19,872 nucleotides of DNA. Origin: Sandaracinaceae bacterium. GTDB lineage: Bacteria; Myxococcota_A; Polyangia; Polyangiales; Houyiibacteriaceae. The stretch is from positions 1 to 19,872 of the forward strand of contig JACKEJ010000019.1 of NCBI GenBank assembly GCA_020633055.1, in the 5' to 3' direction. Made by a program: the position numbers and the translations under genes. The notes beneath the pieces are model-generated. The model was not told the origin of the DNA and ran no database searches. It saw only the letters and a list, made by a program, of their open reading frames with translations. Below, one piece after another: positions 17,753 to 19,872 of this stretch (within the stretch, counting starts at the first letter, position 1; each line of letters begins with the position of its first letter).

Positions 17753-18464
17753 CGTGCGCGCAAAGCCGAGGGCGCGCGCGAGCGCAACGCCGTCCGCCGC
17801 GCCCGACACGCGCACCAAACGCCGGCCGGGGCGTCGCCGCGTGCGGGTGGACGAGCCCGCGACGGAGGCTGTCTTGCTGGAAGCCGCAGCGCGAGCGTTC
17901 GGAGCTATGGGGTTCGAGCGCGCGCGCCTCGAAGACATCGCCCGCGAGGCAGGCATCACGCGTCCGTCGCTTCTGCATCACTTCGACTCGAAGCGCGGCT
18001 TGTACGAAGCCACCCTCGCAGCCGCGTTCTCCGCGCTGGAGCGGGAGGTGGGCCCCGCCTTGCTACGCACCGGCAGCTACGACGACCGAGTGGGCAGTCT
18101 GCTGAGGGCGCTCATGAAGTTCGACGACACGCACGGAGCCATGGTGGCGACCATCTTTCGAGGCATGTTGCGCGATGACGACGACGTGGCGCGCAACGCG
18201 ATCCAGACCGCGTTCATGCCGCTGCTGGAGCGCATGGAGACCTTCGTGCGAAGCAACGCTGGAGATCGTCTGACCCCTGACTTTCCTGTTCGACAGGCCA
18301 TCCTGAGCATAATTACGAACCAGCTCTTTCACTCCGCGCTCGGCGAGTTCGGCGTCGCGCTGTGGGGCGGCCCGCCCGAAACGGTGCGCCTGACGGAAGC
18401 GCTGCTGCTGTTCAACGTCCGCGACACGCACCGAGAGCGGGAAGGGGGCGAGAATGGGCTATAA
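17745..18464 (+). CDS. TetR-family transcriptional regulator, probable repressor of the desaturase operon
   Basis: This 239-residue protein overlaps the desaturase gene by eight bases (ATGCCTAG) and must be cotranscribed; translation is probably coupled, since only a weak GGTGG precedes the ATG. After a basic N-terminal tail of about 35 residues (RTKRRPGRRRVRV), residues about 40-88 form the TetR DNA-binding domain: AARAFGAMGFERARLEDIA, then AGITRPSLLHHFDSKRGLYE. The rest is helical and diverged, as usual for the ligand-binding part. In Pseudomonas aeruginosa the TetR protein DesT controls the desaturase operon desCB by sensing acyl-CoA. By analogy this protein probably binds the paired palindromes at 15470-15507 and senses an acyl chain, giving autoregulation. 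The DNA-binding domain is seen directly; the ligand and target are inferred. Confidence 0.92.
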   Translation: MPSVRAKPRARASATPSAAPDTRTKRRPGRRRVRVDEPATEAVLLEAAARAFGAMGFERARLEDIAREAGITRPSLLHHFDSKRGLYEATLAAAFSALEREVGPALLRTGSYDDRVGSLLRALMKFDDTHGAMVATIFRGMLRDDDDVARNAIQTAFMPLLERMETFVRSNAGDRLTPDFPVRQAILSIITNQLFHSALGEFGVALWGGPPETVRLTEALLLFNVRDTHREREGGENGL

Positions 18465-19244
18465 CGCCATCAGGTGCTTGTACCGTTCGATACTGTGCGC
18501 GTGCCAGCGCAGCACTGCGGCTCGAGCGCGATGCCAGCCCCCATCGCCTCCCATCGCAATCCCTCGGACAGCTTCGTTCATCGATTGCGTGTACATGTCC
18601 CCGTCGCCGTACAACGCGACCGCAACACCCGGAACCTCCCGGACCACGGCCTCCAAGCAACGCAACGCGGCCCCCGCCAGAAAGTTGTCCACCATCTGGA
18701 CGGCGGTGTCGTTCAGGCCAAGGTCCGCCTCCATCCGAGCCACCTCCGTGTCCGCGGTGGTGACTCGAGCCAGTGGCAGGGCAAAGTTGCGAATCGCCTC
18801 GGCCGCGTCGAAGCGCGCCACCAGTAGCCCGGCGAGGTCCAAACGCATGTCCAGGTGCCGCTCGAGGAGCTTGACGCTCGCGTCCGCATCGTCAGCCACG
18901 GCCTCGAACCGGAGAGGTGCCAAGCGAGGAGAGCAGCACGAGTTCGGATTCTGCACCTCGACGCCACGTCCATGGGTGGCTCGCACGAGCCCCATGCCAT
19001 GGAGCGTGCAGAGGGCACGTTGCACCGTAGGCGGTGTCATCGAGTGCTGCTCCGCGAGGCTGCGCACGCTCGGGAGCAACGCATCGGGTTGGTTTTCACC
19101 CCGGAGTATCCGTAGCGCGAGGTCGTGGGCGAGAGAGTCTGCTCTGCCGAGCGACGTGGACTGCTCGGCATCCCCGACGTTCAGCGCTAGCGATGCGTCG
19201 CGGTCCAACGCCCATGACGAGCCGCCTAGAGTAGGTTTGACCAT
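18459..19244 (-). CDS. GntR-family transcriptional regulator
   Basis: This 261-residue protein has a winged helix at about residues 39-97: LAHDLALRILRGENQPDALLPS, then VRSLAEQHSMTPPTVQRAL and GMGLVRATHGRGVEV, which is the GntR pattern. The C-terminal part (about 110-261) is all-helical and FadR-like in size, but I do not see a clear metal-binding His set of the FCD family, so the subfamily and effector are uncertain. The ATG at 19244 lacks a Shine-Dalgarno. The stop overlaps that of the convergent TetR gene by six bases. A perfect inverted repeat over its own likely promoter suggests autorepression. Since it sits beside a lipid desaturase module, a fatty-acid or acyl-CoA effector is possible, but the gene could equally control the divergent kinase gene. 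Confidence 0.85.
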   Translation of the reverse strand: MVKPTLGGSSWALDRDASLALNVGDAEQSTSLGRADSLAHDLALRILRGENQPDALLPSVRSLAEQHSMTPPTVQRALCTLHGMGLVRATHGRGVEVQNPNSCCSPRLAPLRFEAVADDADASVKLLERHLDMRLDLAGLLVARFDAAEAIRNFALPLARVTTADTEVARMEADLGLNDTAVQMVDNFLAGAALRCLEAVVREVPGVAVALYGDGDMYTQSMNEAVRGIAMGGDGGWHRARAAVLRWHAHSIERYKHLMAL

Positions 19245-19271
19245 TACAGTACCACTATGAATATCATGTGT

Positions 19272-19305
19272 ATTTGTGTTTAGCGCGAATCAACACAAAT
19301 GTCAA
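19272..19305 (-). promoter_or_regulatory. Promoter with palindromic operator for the GntR gene
   Basis: ATTTGTGTT (19272-19280) and AACACAAAT (19292-19300) are a perfect 9-bp inverted repeat, 11 bases apart. On the minus strand TTGACA (19300-19305) is a consensus -35; 17 bases on, TAAACA (19277-19282) is a poor -10. The repeat spans the space between them, as an autorepressor site would. It could also act on the divergent kinase gene. Confidence 0.55.
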
Positions 19306-19371
19306 TGACACTTTGGTGCCCAAGCGGCACTGACCACGAGTCGAACGCAGCCACGTTCGTTGCGCACCCAC

Positions 19372-19375
19372 GGAG
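19372..19375 (+). promoter_or_regulatory. Shine-Dalgarno of the kinase gene
   Basis: GGAG lies five bases upstream of ATG 19381 and supports that start. Confidence 0.6.
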
Positions 19376-19380
19376 TGATC

Positions 19381-19872
19381 ATGAGCCAGCCCAACGAGCC
19401 GCAGTCGCTCGACCAACTCTCGTCGCAGCAGAGTGACTGGTGCGAACTGACGGAGACTCGCTACCAACTTGGCGACGCGGACTGGACCGAAGTGCCGTGT
19501 GAGTGCTTGGACGCAGCTCCGTGGCACGCTGACGCGCAAATCTCCCCCGGGTCGCGAACCCTCCAGCTCGGGGGGGTCCTCGCGAGCGGGGGCATGGGCG
19601 AGGTTCGCAGGGCAGTGCAGGTCGACCTCGGACGCGACGTAGCGGTCAAGACCGTCCTCCCCGGCGCGAACCACGGCAGCGCCAGCCTGATCTCCGAGGC
19701 GTGCATCACCAGTGTGGTCGAACACCCCAACGTGGTCCCACTCTACTCGCTCGAGCACACCCCCGATGGTCGTCCACTCATGATCATGAAGCGAATCGTC
19801 GGCGTGGTATGGCGCGATGTCGTGCGCAACGACGACCACCCTCTGGTCGCGCAGCTCAGCGCCGCGCACCGC
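19381..19872 (+). CDS. Ser/Thr protein kinase, PknB-like, N-terminal part (cut by the window end)
   Basis: The frame is open from ATG 19381 to the last base, giving 164 residues of a longer protein. A 60-residue N-terminal extension with several Trp and Cys precedes the kinase fold. The glycine loop is LASGGMGEV (68-75), the ATP-binding lysine is Lys90 in DVAVKTV, the helix-C Glu is Glu106 (SEACI), and HPNVVPLYSLEHTPDGRPLMIM runs on to the hinge. This matches Hanks-type kinases of myxobacteria, which phosphorylate proteins on Ser or Thr in signalling. The catalytic loop (HRD) and activation segment lie beyond the window, so activity cannot be judged. It is divergent from the GntR gene and shares its 136-base upstream region. 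Confidence 0.88.
   Translation, partial: MSQPNEPQSLDQLSSQQSDWCELTETRYQLGDADWTEVPCECLDAAPWHADAQISPGSRTLQLGGVLASGGMGEVRRAVQVDLGRDVAVKTVLPGANHGSASLISEACITSVVEHPNVVPLYSLEHTPDGRPLMIMKRIVGVVWRDVVRNDDHPLVAQLSAAHR

Overview
This window is high-GC bacterial DNA, most likely from a myxobacterium (Myxococcota). The clues are a surface protein with a MYXO-CTERM-like tail (Cys, hydrophobic segment, Arg cluster), paired Asp-rich thrombospondin type 3 (TSP3) repeat proteins, a eukaryote-like Ser/Thr kinase, and strong GC bias at third codon positions in most genes. The taxon is inferred; there is no rRNA gene here to confirm it.

Layout. Positions 1-2309 look like the tail of a polymorphic-toxin locus. The C-terminus of a large protein, with a possible HNH-like nuclease end, runs in from the left edge. 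Two tightly linked unknown genes follow, which are candidate immunity or accessory genes. A 620-residue helical, repeat-like protein of unknown function follows (2592-4454). On the minus strand, 4584-8959 holds a two-gene operon joined by a GTGA overlap. It encodes a secreted, Asp-rich, TSP3-like protein with a MYXO-CTERM-like anchor, then an outer-membrane beta-barrel/TSP3/OmpA protein that should span the envelope and grip peptidoglycan.

Positions 9119-12279 are one diheme cytochrome c gene split by a complete group II intron (10021-12029). The intron lies antisense to the gene, so it cannot splice out of the cytochrome mRNA. Removing exactly those 2009 bases restores a 383-residue reading frame, which confirms both ends. 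Its maturase, domains V and VI, and a 6-bp IBS1-EBS1 match are all visible. Next come two metabolic genes: leuB (leucine synthesis) and an NAD-type malic enzyme.

The most distinctive part is 15470-18464. A 744-residue protein fuses a membrane fatty-acid desaturase of the DesA3/DesB type to its own flavin reductase and plant-type [2Fe-2S] ferredoxin, so the whole electron chain is in one chain. It overlaps a TetR-family regulator gene. In front of it two palindromes, 22 bp apart centre to centre, cover a promoter whose predicted transcription start falls on the ATG, implying a leaderless mRNA. A GntR-family regulator is encoded convergently (18459-19244), with a palindrome over its own likely promoter. 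The window ends inside a divergent PknB-like Ser/Thr kinase gene (19381 onward). Together 15470-19244 reads as a regulated unsaturated-lipid module, in effect a fused version of the desaturase plus reductase plus TetR arrangement known from Pseudomonas desCB/desT.
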